Notes: generated by a model from the letters alone, not told the origin. Numbered from the stretch's first letter, positions 11,561 to 23,444 are shown. The stretch: 64,000 nt of DNA from Symbiodinium natans (GCA_905221605.1 CAJNDS010002163.1:85001-149000); one strand, 5' to 3'. Program-made: numbers and translations.

Positions 11561-11776
11561 GTTTGGGGTTTAGGGCCCAGCAGTCAACCTAACCCCTAGG
11601 TTCTAAGCTCTAAAGCGTAAACTCGAAACCCTAAACCCTAAACCCTGAAACCAAAACCCTATACCCTGAACCCTAAACCCTAAACCCTGCCCCGGAGAGT
11701 CTGAAGTTTCAGGTTTACCTGAGGTCGTAGGCCAAAGTGGCGGACTTGAGCCTTCAGACATGGCTTTGGGGTGCGG

Positions 11777-12004
11777 GTTTAGGGTTTAGGGTTTAGGGTT
11801 TAGGGTTTAGGGTTTAGGGTTTAGGGTTTAGGGTTTAGGGTTTAGGGTTTAGGGTTTAGGGTTTAGGGTTTAGGGTTTAGGGTTTAGGGTTTAGGGTTTA
11901 GGGTTTAGGGTTTAGGGTTAGGGTTTAGGGTTTAAAAGGGTTTAGGGTTTAGGGTGCAGGGTTTAGGGTGCAGGGTTTCGGGTTTAGGGTTTGGGGTTTA
12001 GGGC
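11777..12004 (-). repeat. Long TTTAGGG block
   Basis: More than 20 near-perfect units to about 11930, then units with TTTAAAAGGG, TGCAGGG and TTTCGGG changes. It is one of the four longest arrays in the window. Confidence 0.95.
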
Positions 12005-14350
12005 TGTTGGAAACCCTGAGCCCGCAACTTGACGGATTTAATCCCTCAACTTGGTGGATTCAACCGTCAAATCTTGACCCTAGGCCCTAAACATGTACTA
12101 CTATTTGCTTCAGAGCCCCCGGAAAGTAAGACAATAATCTCTAATTATATTGCCCTTGTAAGGAAGAATTTTTTTATGGGGGGGGGACTCTTAAGCCATT
12201 CGCAGTGTAACCTCTTTTGAAACCACGCCGCTCGTCTGCTTGGCAGAGATTCGAGGGGGAAGCGCGTTGCTGTCGAGTCAATGATCCCTTGATGCAGTTC
12301 ACTAGGGCCCTTAAGGAGTTCAGGATTTTCGGTTAGGGCTTTTGGGGCATTCAGGGATTTTAGGGATTCTCAGGATGTTAGGATTCTAGGGGTTTAACGG
12401 TTAAAGTTTAACCGTTTTGGGATTTATAGGGGTCAGGGTCTTATAATCTACAAGGGGATGCTAATTTGGGGGGTCTATATTAGGGGTCCATGATCGGAAG
12501 CCCCCCGCCCACTTGACTGAGTCTCTCCTATGGGGACTACTTGGAGGCTTATAGGGTTTACCTAGTTGTCCAGTAACCTGGGGGAATTAAAGGTTAGCCT
12601 TTGGGATTATAAGGGCATTATACTACCCCAAAAAGGTTAAAGGTTACCTACTCTACTACTAGGGTTTAAGTCAGGAAAACCGGTTCCTCGGCAACCAAAG
12701 AGTAGCGCCCCCTCAGCCCGAAGCCTCCTGTTTTGTGTTATGAGGCTCGTCTTAGAAGTCCAGTAGCCATATTGTAAAGGCACCCCAACCCCTAAACCCT
12801 AAACCCTAAACCCTAAACCCTAAACCCTAAACCCTAAACCCTAAACCCTGTTTGGTTACAACCCTGTTTGCAGCCACTTAGGATCGTGAACTACCATCAA
12901 GGGTCCCGGACACCAGTCTGCCACGTGATGCTGCTGCGCTCCTGAGGTTCCGGGGCCTCGTTCACACAAATTTAGTTAAGGCGCAGATTAGGGCATTTTG
13001 TGGTTTAGGGATTATTTAGGGTCTAGGACTAGGATTTAGGATTTTAAGCTTGAGGGTTTAGGGTTTGAGGCTTGGGGTTTGGGGGTTTGGGTTGACCCTA
13101 CTCGCCCTGAAAACCTGCACCCCGTCAAAGTGTTACGGGCGTCTGACCCCGAACCCCTAAACCTGCAACCTTAATCCCTAAGCCCTAAGCTCCCCTCAAC
13201 CTTCAACGGGTTTAGGGTTTAGGGTTTAGGGTTTAGGGTTTGAAGGTTTTAGGGTTTAGGGTTTGAGGGTTCTAGGAAACTTAGGGCGGGAGGGGCAGAG
13301 GAGCAGCCATGGGATCTCTGATTCCCTCCCCAGGAAGAACCGGAAAACATCAAAAAAACAAACAGAAAGTCATGAGGCTAAGGGTTTAGGGTTTAGGGTT
13401 TAGGGTTTAAGGTTTAGGGTTTTACGTGTGTAGGGTGTAGTAGGGAATTATAGAATTAGGCTCAGGTCTTCGGGCTTTAGGATTTGTTACAGGTGCCTAG
13501 TCGGGATTTGGGCGAGGTCATTCGGTACCTTGTATGGCCCTTTATGACCCTCCAGGGAGTATATAGGTACCTAGGTCACTCCTTCTACTAAGAACCAAAA
13601 CCCTAAACCCGAAACCCTACACCCCTTGCATCATTCAGGAGCGAGGCAGACAAGGGATTCGAGGTTTGCGGGGTTTAGGGTTTAGGGTTTAGGGTTTAGG
13701 GTTTAGGGTTTGAAGCCAAAACACCCCAGTTGCGCAGGCTGAGTTGCGGCAGTCATGCTGGGCCAGTACCAGGACAGCAGCAGGGTACCGGCAAGAGCAG
13801 CCCGGGTTCCCTAAACCCTAGACCCTCACAACCTAAGCCTTATGCACCCAGGCCCTAAACCCTAAACCCTAAACCCTAAACCCTAAACCGGCCCTGAACC
13901 CTACTGTAAACCCTAAACCCTAAACCCTAAACCCTAAACCCTAAACCCTAAAACCCTAAACCCTAAAACCCTAAAACCTAAACCCTAAACTCCGCTTGAA
14001 GCCTCAGGGAACTCGTGCACTCACTGGCTGAGAAGTAGGGCCCAAAGATCCCTGCGTTGGGCCATCATGACCCTAAACCCTAAACCCTAAACCCTAAACC
14101 CTAAACCCTACATCCCAAAAGCCCAAAGCTTAAGCCCTGAAGCCTAAATCCAAAGCCCTAAACCCTAAGAACCCTGAACCCTGAATCCTAAACCCTAACT
14201 GTTTAGGATTTGGGGTTGACGTGTCGGGTCTAGGGCTGCTCCACTTGCACGGTTTCGGCAATCGCCGGGTCACCTGGGCCTATGCATGCGACCGCGCCCG
14301 CAATGCAAAGACGGACACGCGGTAATTTTCAAATAGTTGAAAAAAACAGG
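12005..14350. repeat. Telomere-repeat patchwork, part 4
   Basis: Blocks lie at 12785-12848 (C strand), 13207-13265, 13380-13420 and 13675-13710 (G strand), 13856-13992 (C strand) and 14070-14110 (C strand). The spacer 12005-12785 includes an element that reads ACTACTTGGAGGCTT, a diverged family B end. About 14200-14340 is unique and GC-rich. No gene is supported. Confidence 0.87.
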
Positions 14351-14357
14351 GTACCAC

Positions 14358-14518
14358 TTGGGATGTTCCCCCTTATACTAGGGTTTAGGGTTTAGGGTTT
14401 AGGGTTAGGGTTTAGGGTTTAGGCTTTAGGGTTTAGGGTTTAGGGGTACAGTCCTTCAAAGGGATGATACTGGGGTACTCCCCATTAAAGACTATTAGTA
14501 CAAGGGGGTACATCCCAA
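14358..14518. mobile_element. MITE family A, copy 2, split by a telomere block
   Basis: Left end TTGGGATGTTCCCCCTTATA, right end GTACAAGGGGGTACATCCCAA. The flanking 8-mers are GGTACCAC (14350-14357) and GGTACAAC (14519-14526), equal at 7 of 8, so the insertion site is well defined. A TTTAGGG block at 14381-14444 lies between ATACTA and ACAGTCCTT. Those bases are adjacent or nearly so in the uninterrupted copies, so little or nothing of the element was lost. Confidence 0.88.
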
Positions 14519-14529
14519 GGTACAACACC

Positions 14530-15000
14530 CAAGCTGGCCACTGACGCGCTGAAGCTAGATCTCTCTAAAGACTTCAACGCAAGAAAGCTGCAGACTAACT
14601 AAACCCTCATGAAACCTTAAACCCTGCAACCCTGCAACCCTAAACCCTAAACTTTAAACCCTGCAACCCTGCAACCCTAAACCCTACACCCTAAAGAGTT
14701 TGGGGCGTTGCACGCGCGGGAACAAGTTTGCAGGGGCTCGCGCTCTTTGCGCTGATCTTTGCTTGTAAGCCTTGCAACTATCATTGATTTCGATATTTAG
14801 GGTTCAGGGTTGAGGGTTTAGGGTGTACTTTCAGCCCTACAAGCTCTAAACCCTAAACCAAGCGATGGGGGGCTGAAGCATGTGGAGTTTTGGGCTATTA
14901 GGAGCCCTGGTCCCATGAGGCAGTTACTAGAGATGCACTAAACCCTAAACCCTAAACCCTAAACCTTAAACCCTAAACCCTAAACCCTACAAAAAACTCA
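14530..15000. repeat. Mixed telomere variants and spacer
   Basis: The segment 14600-14695 mixes CCCTAAA with CCCTGCAA units. G-strand degenerate units lie at 14800-14825. A CCCTAAA block lies at 14938-14990. The GC-rich spacer at 14700-14800 has no gene. Confidence 0.85.
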
Positions 15001-15200
15001 GGGGCAAGGCACACCACGAGTTTTTGCCAATTTTTGTGCCTTGCCCACGAATTTTCGGCCACACAAACTGGGGGTGGCAAGGCAAAACAATTCGTGGGCA
15101 AGGCACAAAAGTTGGTGGGCAAGGCACAAAATTTCGTGGGCGAGGCAAAAATATTCGTGGGTAAGGCGTGGGCAAGGCACAAAAATTCGTGGCCAAAAAA
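15000..15200. repeat. Minisatellite with unit near GTGGGCAAGGCACAAAA
   Basis: Five or six imperfect units of about 22 bp, each with GTGGGCAAGGCACAAAA and a TTCG or TTGG linker. The first part of the segment carries the inverted form TTGCCCACGAATTTT, so the array includes an internal inverted arrangement. Open frames on both strands repeat short peptides (for example FCALPT) because of the unit. I do not regard them as genes. Confidence 0.85.
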
Positions 15201-15490
15201 AACGCCCTTCCAGGCCCTCTCCTCTCCCCTCCCACCCAACTCCCCCCAACCCCCCTGTACTCCTCATATCTCCGCAACATCAACCCCCCCCCCCACCCCC
15301 CTCCCCCACTGTTCATGTTCAACGCCCGGGGTTTAGTGTTCAGGGCCTTGGGTTAGCGGGCCCCAGGCTTAGGGTTTAAAGTGCAGCTGAAAATGAGAAT
15401 TTTGTGTGTTCTTAATGTTGTGGGATTCTCTGAGTGGGTACTTCTTCAACACATGATGAACAAGCTCGACTAGTGAAAGCTAGTACATGA
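15200..15490. other. Pyrimidine-rich spacer, no gene
   Basis: A CT-rich strand with several C runs (15240-15312), then a unique AT-balanced stretch. No recognised coding content. Confidence 0.6.
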
Positions 15491-15493
15491 GCT

Positions 15494-15602
15494 GCTAAAC
15501 CCTACACCCTACACCCTACACCCTACACCCTACACCCTACACCCTACACCCTACACCCTACACCCTAAACCCTAAACCCTAAACCCTAAACCCTAAACCC
15601 TA
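15494..15602 (+). repeat. Variant array CCCTACA passing into CCCTAAA
   Basis: About nine perfect CCCTACA units are followed, without a gap, by about five CCCTAAA units. One base change has been copied through a block while its neighbour stayed canonical. Confidence 0.94.
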
Positions 15603-17880
15603 CCAGCATCCCTTGGGAGTTAGGCCTGCGGAGGCTCCTGTAAAACGGAGCAAACTCCGAAGATGGCGCCTTTCCGGCGCATCATGCCGCGGCTCGGAGG
15701 ATGGGAGCTAAAAGGGCTTTTAGGGTTTAGGGTTTAGGGTTTAGGGTTTAGGGTTTAGGGTTGAGGGTTGAGGGTTTAGGGTTACGGTTTAGGGTTTAGG
15801 GGTTCAGGGGTTCAGGGTTTCGGGTTTAGGGTCTGGGGTTCAGGATTTGGGGGTTTAGGGTTTGGGATGTGGGTGTAGACGTAGGGCCCATGTACGTAGG
15901 GTTGATAAGGCCTTCCAGGCATTCAGGGTTTAGGGTGTAGGGTTTAGGGTTCAGGGTTTGGTGCTGTTGGGCCCCAGGGCGCTTCACCCCTCAAGTTTTA
16001 AGGTCTGCTAGAAGTTTCAGGGCTCAAGACGGGTCCAGGGCCCCTGGAACACCACGCCCTGAAAAGTCCCCCTAAACCCTAAACCCTAAACCCTAAACCC
16101 TAAACCCTAAACCCTGTAAACCCTGTAAATCTGCTTATACTTTTAGGGTGGACAGCCCTGTTGCCGCATCCCGAAGTCCGCGGCGCTTTCTATGGCGCGG
16201 GTAGGAAAAGCGCACATCCCGACTTTCGCCTCCCAGCCTCTTTTGCCTAAGGATTGGGGGGGTTTAGGGTTTAGGGTTTAGGGTTTAGGGTTTGGGGTTC
16301 AGGGTCTTGTGCTAAGCCAAAAATGTGCATATAACCCCAAGCCGTCAGCCCCTTTTTCCGTTTTAACATGGACCGCACAAGGGGATCTCACACCTAAAGC
16401 AGGACATAAGGTCACGCTTTGATCTACCCCTAAACACGAAGCCCTTAACCCTTTTCAGCACTTAGCCCTCTAAACCCTAAACCCTAAACCCAGAGGTTTT
16501 AGAGCCCAGGCTACGAAGCCGAAGGCGTAAGTAGAGGCGGTCTTGAGAAATCGGTTCAAACAGGACAGTGCTCTGATCATCGGCAGACTCGGTTTAGGGT
16601 TTAGCGTTTAGGGTCATTAGTTTAGGAGGGACCCTTATAAGGGAACTTAGGGGTTCTTTAGGGGTTATTTATTTAGGGGCTTCTTAGGTATCCTAGGTAT
16701 ATCGGGGCTATCTTAGGCATGTACAGGTTTTCACGTCTTACAGTAACAGACAGAAACCTGAACCCTAAACCCTAAACCTAAATGCCGGTTCTTAGTAGGG
16801 AATGAGGGGATTACGTACCTTCTATTCCCTTGAGATACCCTTAAAGGGGATACGAAGGGTGTTCAGGGTTGAGGGCTTTGGTCCTCAAACACTGGAAAAT
16901 TCTAGAGCCCTCGCCCCAAGGAGACCAGACCAAAGACCAAAGACTCCAACAACAGGGTTGAGGGCTTATCCTTAACGCTAAACCCGAAACACTAAACCCT
17001 AAACCGAGACCCTAAGTATACTAGTGTTGAGGGCTTCGGGCATAGATCCTAAGCTGGTTTAAACAGGCAGGGTTTTGGATGTAGGGTTTCGGGTTCAGGG
17101 TAGCAAGGGGCCGATTATGGGATCAGGAATCTTAGGAAAAGTCCTTTCAAGTGGGTTTGGAGTCTCTGTGGGCAACTTAATGATGGCCTCGTTTTTAGGG
17201 CTTTGTGCTCGTGGTTGGGGTTTGAAGAACCCTAAACCCTAAACCCTAAACCCTAAACCCTAAACCCTAAACCCTAAACCCTAAACCCGAAACCCTCGCA
17301 GTCTTGAGGGCGAGTTGCAGAGGTTTTGTGCCCACCTGAGCCGATGGAGAGCCCTGTGATGGAAACCGAACCCGCAACTGCGGCTGCTTAAGTATTCTTA
17401 AGCGGGATGCTCCGATGTCGCGTCCCAGCTTAGCCCAGCTTCCTGTTTGGGGTTAGGGTTTAGGGTTTAGGGTTTAGGGTTTAGGGTTTAGGGTTTAGGG
17501 TTTAGGGTTTAGGGTTTAGGGTCTAGGGTTCAGCATCTCGCGTCCAAGCAGTCACTAGTCAAGCAATTACTCGAGTGTTGGAAAAACCCACCCGCCCAAA
17601 GAATCCCTAACATTAAGAACATGTCATGTTCATTCTTCAAGCGACGAGACAGACAACAACAGCAACAACACTATTCTGAAACCCACCAAAAATGGAAATG
17701 GTGCCCACAACGTAGAGAAACCCCCCCCCTAGAACGCCCGAGCACACAACCCTGTGCCCTATAAGCTACCTTGCACGGTCGACCCGACACCCTACCCGGC
17801 TTGGCCTGAAGAAGCCCTTGGAAAATAAGCACACGGCGTGTTCAAAAACCCAAATAAGGAATACATGTGATTCTTAGGGT
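15603..17880. repeat. Telomere-repeat patchwork, part 5
   Basis: Blocks lie at 15718-15790 (G), 16075-16118 (C), 16262-16298 (G), 17228-17290 (C) and 17452-17526 (G). The long unique stretch at 16300-17220 has scattered degenerate units only. The stretch 17540-17880 is unique, with no recognised gene. Confidence 0.86.
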
Positions 17881-18220
17881 AATCCGAGCTCCTGTTTAAT
17901 TTAACCCCCCATATTTAAAGAATTTTTTTTTGCCCGGATTCCCGCCGGAAGACTACTTTCCATTACGATGGATTTCGTATGGGCCAAACCCTCCACATTT
18001 AATGAAATTTTGTTGGGGGGGGGTTGTCAAATTTTGAAACTCTGCCTTTCGGAAAGCTTTTTTTCTTCTGCTAAGGCTGCACCTCTCGCCCTACGTTCTT
18101 ATTGTTTTTTAATAGAGAAACCATACGGGGCCATGGTCCAACTATTGCGGAACCCTGCTTTCCTTATTGTGGGGGGGGGGGGGGGGGGCCCCCCCACCAA
18201 TTAAACAGGAGCTCGGATTA
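17880..18220. mobile_element. Unclassified TIR element of about 341 bp
   Basis: The left end TAATCCGAGCTCCTGTTTAA has its exact complement TTAAACAGGAGCTCGGATTA at the right end. The interior has runs of T, G and C, including a G run of about 19 next to a C run. A 78-codon open frame spans much of the interior but is interrupted in sense by the homopolymers and matches nothing I know. It is probably non-autonomous. Confidence 0.78.
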
Positions 18221-18600
18221 GTTACATATGGTCCCTTAATATGGGCCCTTAACCCTTACATACCCCTTATATACCCTGTAAAACCCAAAGGGCCCGTACG
18301 TCAGAACCGTTTAAAAGAAGGTAAGGGGCCATATTACGCGACCATGTAACCCTAAACCCTAAGATCCTGACACCCTGAAATCCTAAAGCCTAAGAACATC
18401 CCTGCATCCCTCACACCCTTAGTCATAGGACTCTGCCTTGGACCCAGAAGGTTGCACCCTTGGGTTTTGGGGGGGGGGGGGGGCCTTTTGAAAGACCCTC
18501 TGAGGAAATAGAAGGGCCCATATTAGAACCTCTTCAGGGGCACATCCTCTAGGGGTATGAGTCTTAACCACTTGAGAAGCCGTAAAGCCGAAACCCCCTA
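18221..18600. repeat. Spacers with dispersed-family fragments
   Basis: The phrase GGTCCCTTAATATGGGCCC (18231-18250) recurs inverted near 25405-25423, which marks another dispersed family. A family E copy in reverse orientation lies at about 18430-18580 and contains a G run of about 17. Confidence 0.6.
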
Positions 18601-19195
18601 CATCCCTCACCCGCAGATTTCCCAAAGGTTTAGGGTTTAGGGTTTAGGGTCTAGGGTTGCTAATTACATATTGTGCTTGGCTTCTGTTGGCAACTCTGGG
18701 ACAGTCGAGGGTCGGAGAACCAGCCAGCTCACAGGTTTACTTGTTTTAGGAGATCTAGGGGTTTAGGGTTGAGGGGGTTTAGGGTTTAGGATTTAGGGTT
18801 TAGGGTTGAGGGGGTTTAGGGGTTTAGGTGTTAGGGTTTAGGGCTTGGGGTCTATTTTTCCAGTGTCGTGCAACGGTGGCCAGTGAGCCTTCAATGTGTT
18901 TCCTGCGCGGAGGCAGGCAGTAACCCCCCTAAGAAGGTGCCCTTCAAGGGATTCAGACTCGTACCCCTAAGGTTGTACCCCTAAAGGTTCCCCTTCATAT
19001 ACTCCGAATATGGCCCTTGTATTCCCTTAGGGATCCTAACCCTAAACCCTAAACCCTAAACCCTAAACCCTAAACCCTAAACCCTAAACCCTAAACCCTG
19101 AACCGCAAGGGTACAGCCTTAAGGGTCCAAGGTAGACCCCCCCAGAACCCTTGGTGGCACAGTCGACCCCCACACCAACACCCCTAAGCCCTAGG
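18600..19195. repeat. Telomere blocks, one inside family E
   Basis: Degenerate G-strand units lie at 18628-18650 and 18755-18845. A family E copy begins at about 18940. It is interrupted at 19027-19102 by about ten CCCTAAA units and resumes with CAAGGGTACAGCC to GTCCAAGGTAG. Confidence 0.75.
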
Positions 19196-20000
19196 GTTTA
19201 GGGTTTAGGGTTTAGGGTTTAGGGTTTAGGGTTTGACATCCCGAAAGCCTAACATTCCTAAACCCGACCACCCCGAAAACCCTAACGCCCCTAAACCCTT
19301 CCACCCCTAATCCCTATCATTCTTGAACCCAAGCATCCCTGAACCCTAACAGCCCTAACAGACCTAAACCCCCATGCCTATAAACAAGGTACCCTTAGCC
19401 TTAATCTAGGGTCCGAAGCATGATCCCTTTAAACGAGGGTACGGGACCATACTAAGGGCCCATGGTGCAAACTGTAGACTTAAGCATACCCCAAACCACG
19501 CCCACAGTAGTCCAACTAAGGCCTCGTAGTCAGGGGTACTTGTACTTGGGCGGGGTGGGGAAGGGGGAGGGTCAGGCCTTAGGATTCTTGGGGCTTAGTG
19601 CCTTAGGTTTAGGGTTTAGGGTTTAGGGTTTAGGGTTTAGGGTTTAGGGTTTAGGGTTTAGGGTTTAGGGTTTTAGGGTTTAGGGTTTAGGGCGAAGGAA
19701 CCCCTGGGACCCTAAACCCTAAACCCTAAACCCGTTAAGCCCTGCATCTCCTGGTCCTCGAAGACACCCGGGGGCACAGCTGGCGCCTCTCTTAAGGGTT
19801 TAGGGTTCAGGGAACACCACACAAACAAAAACAACACACACACACACACACACACTATATAAAAGGTCGGCTAAGCTGCCCCTAATTCCCTACTGCTGAG
19901 GGTGGCGCAAGGACAGGGCAAAGCCTTCCCTGCTTCCTAAACACTAAACCCTAAACCCTAAACCCTAAACCCTAAACCCTAAACCCTAAACCCTAAACAT
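19194..20000. repeat. Telomere-repeat patchwork, part 6
   Basis: G-strand blocks lie at 19194-19237 and 19605-19692. C-strand blocks lie at 19708-19732 and 19941-19998. An (AC)n microsatellite of about 11 repeats lies at 19832-19854. The spacer 19240-19600 is degenerate C-rich and then unique. Confidence 0.88.
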
Positions 20001-20433
20001 GGATCAACCTTCCCCTCCTGGCACCCAACGGGGCGCCTCCACCGAGATGATGCTGCGCGAGGCCGCGGATTGCGAGGCGCTGTTGGAGGCTTCTGGCGCT
20101 GGGGGAGCAGTGCTGTGGGATTCAAGAGATTTCAGATTTAGGGTTTAGGATTTGGGGGTTTAGGGTCTAGGGTTGTTTAGGGTTTAGGGTTTAGGATTTA
20201 TTGTTTAGGATTTAGGGTTTAGGGCTTGTGTTGCTAAGGGTTGAGACTTAGGAGACCCTCTAAGCCCTGAATCTCAGGTTTCATTAAGGCTGTTGAGTGG
20301 AAGGTGTAGAGGAGTATATCAACTTCGTAGCTTAGCCATGCTAACTGCCAACCCATTCCACACAGAGAAGAAGGCCAAGTACCTTATGTTCGCCCTGAAT
20401 TGAAGAACTACACAAAGGAACGCCTTCGAATAA
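20000..20433. other. Unique spacer with GC-rich start
   Basis: 20000-20135 is GC-rich and open on the plus strand for a short distance. 20140-20240 has degenerate TTTAGGG units. 20290-20433 is unique. No gene is recognised. Confidence 0.5.
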
Positions 20434-20690
20434 GCCCCTCCCACCACCAAGCCACTTTCAGAAACCCCCTCCCAGACCCTTCCTGAAGCTTTACTTCTAG
20501 CCCCCACAAATCCCATGGCCCCAAGCGCCCCTTCACCAAGTCCCTTTTCAAGCCCTTGTCAAAGCCCCGCAGCCCCTCCTACCACCAAGACCTTTCAGAA
20601 CCCCCCTAGGCCCTTCCTTCAAGCCACCGAAACCCCATCGCCCCAAGCCCCTTCACCAAGTCCCTTTGCAAGCAGCTCAAAGAAAAACTT
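20434..20690 (+). repeat. Imperfect tandem duplication, unit about 115-138 bp
   Basis: Two copies begin GCCCCTCC at 20434 and 20572 and both end near CCCCTTCACCAAGTCCCTTT. The duplication underlies a Pro/Ser-rich open frame (20515-20739, plus) that repeats the peptide APSPSPF. The frame has no domain I recognise. It could be a low-complexity protein fragment or a by-product of the duplication. Confidence 0.7.
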
Positions 20691-20739
20691 GCGGTCAAAA
20701 ACCCAGACCCAAACCACATACGCCGTCTACATACCCTGA

Positions 20740-21210
20740 ACCCTAAAGGCCCTAAACCGTTGATGTGATCTTGGGTGGGATCCAGGAATCTTTGGCTTGG
20801 GCTTGGCTTTTACTTTGGGATATCTACGGTTTCGGGTCGGAGTTAGTTTCTGCACACGTAATACCTTCGTAGACCTAGAGCCCAAACCCCTGTCAATTCC
20901 CCCGCCCCGCCCGAACCCTAGACCCTTAGACCCTAAACCCTAACCTCTAAACCCTGAACCCTTCACCCTAAACCCTAACCCTAAACCCTAAACCCTACCT
21001 AACCCTAACCCCCCCCCCCCCCCCCCCTCTAAGAAGATGTGGGCCTGGTGGTCGCAAGACATCCGCTGCGGAGACCTGGGCCGTTTAGGAATGGGGGGGG
21101 GGGGCAGCCATTGCCTAAACCCGAACCCCAAACCCCAATACCTAAACTCCAAACCCCTTGGGTTTAGGGTTTCGTCCCTAAACCCTAAACCCTAAACCCT
21201 AAACCCTAGT
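20740..21210. repeat. Degenerate CCCTAAA and C/G runs
   Basis: Imperfect C-strand units lie at 20915-21005. A C run of about 18 follows (21009-21026) and then a G run at 21092-21103. A short clean block lies at 21178-21208. Confidence 0.8.
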
Positions 21211-21315
21211 CCGAGCTCAAAATCCCATATTCCCTGAGTTTGTTAAGAAGGCCCAGGATCCCATAGACGACATTGAGAGCACCCTTTGTTTCCTCGTAAA
21301 GTCGGAGGTTCAAAC
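21209..21315 (+). pseudogene. Possible exon fragment between two telomere blocks
   Basis: About 35 codons stay open and read as ordinary soluble protein sequence (FPEFVKKAQDPIDDIEST is part of it). CCCTAAA blocks touch both ends at about 21208 and 21315. No splice site is certain and the family is not recognised. Confidence 0.35.
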
Positions 21316-21931
21316 CCTAAACCCTAAACCCTAAACCCTAAACCCTTGTTTTGCGGCTAAAATAGCAGTACTAACCTGCTTAGATCTATTCATGGTTTCT
21401 TAAGGTGGGTTATAAGTAGGTCATACCTACACTCAGAACTGGCTACAGGTACCCTGAGTGGGGGAATCGTTGGTGTAGTTCACGTAGTTGAAGAGGGTAG
21501 GTACGAGCCCTAAACACAAGCCACCCAGATCCAAGTTGAACACATGTTCCTACATGTAGAGGGGGGAGCGGTTTAGGGTTCAGGGTTCAGGGTTCAGGGT
21601 TTAGGGTTTAGGGTGGGCGGGTCTCGATCCATTCAAGAAGGCGATTGCTCTCTGAAGCCAGAGAATAGGATGCTGCTTGCTCGTGCCAGCATTCATTTGG
21701 CAGAAGCTGGAGCACCGAAAACACCAGAGCTGACCAGAAAGTCACCCATGACCCCGCTGATTGTACAGCCAGCGCGCACCCGGGAGGTGAGTTCAGGTCC
21801 CTAAACCCTAAACCCTAAACCCTAAACCCTAAACCCTAAACCCTAAACCCTAAACCCTAAACCCTAAACCCTAAACCCTAAACCCTAAACCCTAAAAGGT
21901 TGAGTCGGTTACAAGTGTCGAGAGCGGGCCG
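21315..21931. repeat. Telomere-repeat patchwork, part 7
   Basis: C-strand units lie at 21315-21350 and, in a clean block of about 14 units, at 21800-21895. Degenerate TTCAGGG units lie at 21570-21612. A 63-codon open frame at 21613-21804 is not recognised. Confidence 0.88.
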
Positions 21932-22409
21932 AGGGTGTGTTGGGAACAGGGGGGGCGTGTGTTGGGAACAGGGCAGGCGTGAGTCGGGAACGCAGGGGGG
22001 GTGAGTCGGGAACAGGGTTCATGTGTACAGCACGCCCGGGGGTTGAGTTGGGAAAGGCTGCTCCCCAGAATTGGGTTTCGGAGTGATGACCCTACACGCC
22101 GAATTGGTTTGCGGGTTCATGACACGTCGGATGTGTTCCCCTCGTAAAGTCTGCCCTTTGGAAGCTGAAAAGAAGACGGTAGACCCAACTCCAAGTCGTC
22201 GAAAGAGGCCTTAAAACAAACCTGCAGAGTACGTAGGGTCATCACTCCGAAACCCAATTCTGGGGGGCAGCCGTTCCCAACTCAACCGGGGTGTGCTGTA
22301 CACATGAACCCTGTTCCCGACTCACCCCCCCTGCGTTCCCGACTCACGCCTGCCCTGTTCCCAACACGCACACCCCCTGTTCTCAACACGCGTGTGCCCA
22401 ACACACCCT
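21932..22409. mobile_element. Large foldback element (arms about 165-177 bp)
   Basis: The left arm (about 21932-22095) and the right arm (about 22233-22409) are near-perfect inverted repeats. The inner parts CAGAATTGGGTTTCGGAGTG and GATGACCCTAC are exact complements of the right arm start at 22233. Each arm also holds short tandem copies of GTTGGGAACAGG or GAGTCGGGAACAGG. The loop of about 137 bp is unique, without a gene. An element of this shape could extrude as a long hairpin. Confidence 0.88.
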
Positions 22410-23440
22410 AGTTGCAACCAACACGACTAACATTCCTTGTTCCTCTCTGCTGGCTTCTGATCGTAGTCCAAGTCAAACTTTGCAGGCTTAGAACCAGCGT
22501 GACGCATTGCCTGGGTCACGCTTGCGCGGCCGGCGAAGAACTCCAGAAAAGCGTACTCCTGCATACTTCGACAGCAGCCTATGACCAGTCTTCAAAACGC
22601 ACGCGGAGGCCTGCTCGCACCAATTTAGGGAGATGACCTAGGGGCTTTGGGGCTTTAGCGGGCTATGGTTTAGGGGCCTGGGTGTGGGTTTAGGGTACAC
22701 GGCTTAGGGCTAGAATCAACGAGTTACATTCACAATCTTAACAAGATTAGAGTTTAGGCGTAAATACACGGTTTGGATTGTAGCAATGGCAACACGGCCA
22801 GAACAGGTCGAAACGAACCGTCAACAACCCAAAGACAGCTTCTAGCCCAACCAAGGGTTACCGGGGGGGGGGGGGGGGGGGGTCAGAGGTCGGGCCTGTA
22901 ACTTCTTGAGCTCTACTCCCCCGAGCTTCTAAACGTGTACACGCCCTTAAGGGTTTAGGGTTCAGGGTTTAGGGCTTAAGCTATGCCCAACCATGCCTGC
23001 AACCCCAAGTTACCTACACGATGCCACGCTAGCTTCTGTCCCTGATAAACCTAGAACCCTAAACTCTAAACACCCCAAACCCTAAACCCTAAGCCCTGAA
23101 CCCTGAACCCTAAACCCTAAACCCCTAAACCCCCAAAACCCTAAACCCTATAAACTATAAAGCCTAAATCCCCAAATTCAGAATACCAAGGGGATCAATC
23201 AAACCTGGCCTAAGGATGTATTTCTAAGAGGCTCCGTGAATATAGTCCCAATATGGCCCTTATGTTCACATAGAAGATCTTGAAAACGGGTCCCCAAGCC
23301 CGTGGGTACAACCTTAGGGGCCCAAGCTAGAGCTCCATGAGAAAACCCAACACCCTAAACCCTGAACCCGAAAAGACCCTCACTCCCCCCCGGCCCCCCT
23401 TCACCAGCACCCTAAAAAAACTAAAACCTAAACCCTAAAC
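22410..23440. other. Unique and degenerate spacers
   Basis: 22410-22640 is unique (two overlapping short open frames, neither recognised). A G run of about 20 lies at 22862-22882. 23040-23160 is imperfect CCCTAAA. A family E copy lies at about 23205-23335. No gene is supported. Confidence 0.65.
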
Positions 23441-23444
23441 CTTA

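Noticed and set aside
15034-15379. Repeated-peptide frames on both strands
   Set aside because: Products of the 22-bp minisatellite.
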